From an uncultured Alistipes sp. (GTDB lineage: Bacteria > Bacteroidota > Bacteroidia > Bacteroidales > Rikenellaceae), in assembly GCA_947174575.1 (NCBI GenBank), contig CAMWJM010000033.1, forward strand, positions 1 to 9,250: a stretch of DNA of 9,250 nucleotides, written 5' to 3'. The notes under the pieces are model-generated. The model was not told where the DNA came from. It made no database searches and saw nothing but the letters and a program-made list of their open reading frames with translations. Position 1 is the stretch's first letter. Every line of letters begins with the position of its first letter. The position numbers and the translations under genes were made by a program. Shown here piece after piece: positions 8,752-9,250 of this stretch.

Positions 8752-9250
8752 TTGTACTCTCTGCGTCAATATCTGTCGGCGCTCGACGATCCGCACGGAC
8801 TCACCCGCACGTTGGGCGAGGCGACGCTGTGCCGCGACGAGCAGGGGCGGGCGCTCTATACCGCGGGCAACAGCGCCGCGGTGTTCCGCATCCGCCACGA
8901 GGGGAAGGTGCACGCTCTGCGGTGCTACTTCCGGCCCATGCGGCACCTGGCCGAAATCTACGGCGAGCGGTTTTTGCCGCAGGAACTTTACCTCCACACC
9001 GACCCCGACCGCGGCGAGTGGGTCGATGTCGTGCTCAACGACTGGATCGAAGGCGAAACGCTCCACACGGTCGTCGAGCAGGCCGCGATACGAAAAGATA
9101 CGGAGCGTCTGGCGCGACTTTCCGCAGCATTCGACCGGCTGGCCCTGGCGCTGGTCTCCGACGATCGGGCGCACGGCGATCTGAAACCCGAGAACATCAT
9201 CGTCGCGACGGACGGTCGACGACGGGGGTGTAGCTACAAGAAAGATTACA
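8752..9250 (+). CDS. Protein-kinase-fold protein (partial, 3' end outside window)
   Basis: The frame starting at TTG 8752 reads (M)YSLRQYLSALDDPHGLTRTL and stays open to the window edge (166 codons). It resembles the N-lobe and catalytic loop of a Ser/Thr-kinase-like fold: a glycine-loop-like AGNSAAVFRI, a beta-3 strand HALRCYFR, and HGDLKPENIIV at 141-151, in which Asp143 and Asn148 fit the catalytic and metal-binding residues. At the usual ATP-anchoring lysine position the protein appears to have Arg57 (in ALRCY). A stop (TGA 8740-8742) lies just upstream and the first in-frame ATG is at 8938, too late for the fold, so TTG 8752 is the best start; a start at ATT 8749 is less likely. No good promoter is visible. 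The last ~11 codons (from about 9217) no longer resemble a kinase; the expected DFG-like strand is absent. Substrate and role are unknown. Confidence 0.68.
   Translation, partial: MYSLRQYLSALDDPHGLTRTLGEATLCRDEQGRALYTAGNSAAVFRIRHEGKVHALRCYFRPMRHLAEIYGERFLPQELYLHTDPDRGEWVDVVLNDWIEGETLHTVVEQAAIRKDTERLARLSAAFDRLALALVSDDRAHGDLKPENIIVATDGRRRGCSYKKDY

Overview
The window is a GC-rich stretch of a Bacteroidota chromosome, most likely a Bacteroidales member close to Alistipes (Rikenellaceae). Three things point there. The promoters match the Bacteroidota consensus (TTTG, 19-21 bp, TAnnTTTG). None of the start codons has a Shine-Dalgarno sequence; they follow AT-rich leaders instead. The proteins are Bacteroidota-like (six-domain S1, TGS/uridine-kinase fusion, SlyD with a Cys/His tail) while codon third positions are strongly G/C. 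The genus is an inference; the phylum is well supported.

Layout. On the minus strand are rpsA (ribosomal protein S1; C-terminus lost beyond base 1) and, upstream of it, a lipoprotein metallophosphatase/5'-nucleotidase. They are separated by an intrinsic terminator whose U-tract contains the -33 box of the rpsA promoter. An 89-bp divergent intergenic region (3214-3302) carries two interleaved promoters, one for the phosphatase and one for the plus-strand genes. On the plus strand are a TGS/SAD-like/uridine-kinase-family nucleoside kinase, then gcvP (glycine decarboxylase P-protein) 16 bp downstream, probably co-transcribed. slyD (FKBP-type prolyl isomerase and metal-binding protein) follows with its own consensus promoter starting just after the gcvP stop codon. 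slyD ends in a strong intrinsic terminator.

The interval 8463-8751 holds no convincing gene. It is packed with inverted repeats: the terminator hairpin, a perfect 11-bp stem-loop, a 76-nt element with 9-bp ends, and a TGTCATTCTGAACGA-type palindromic repeat. A protein-kinase-fold gene with a TTG start begins 24 bp after the last repeat and runs off the window. Its final ~30 bases no longer look like a kinase.

Functionally these are mostly housekeeping genes (translation, nucleotide salvage at both the periplasmic phosphatase and cytoplasmic kinase ends, one-carbon/glycine metabolism, protein folding and metal handling), not an accessory island. I found no convincing new multi-gene system. 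The points of most interest are the interleaved divergent promoters, the terminator/promoter overlap before rpsA, the repeat cluster, and the odd kinase at the right edge.
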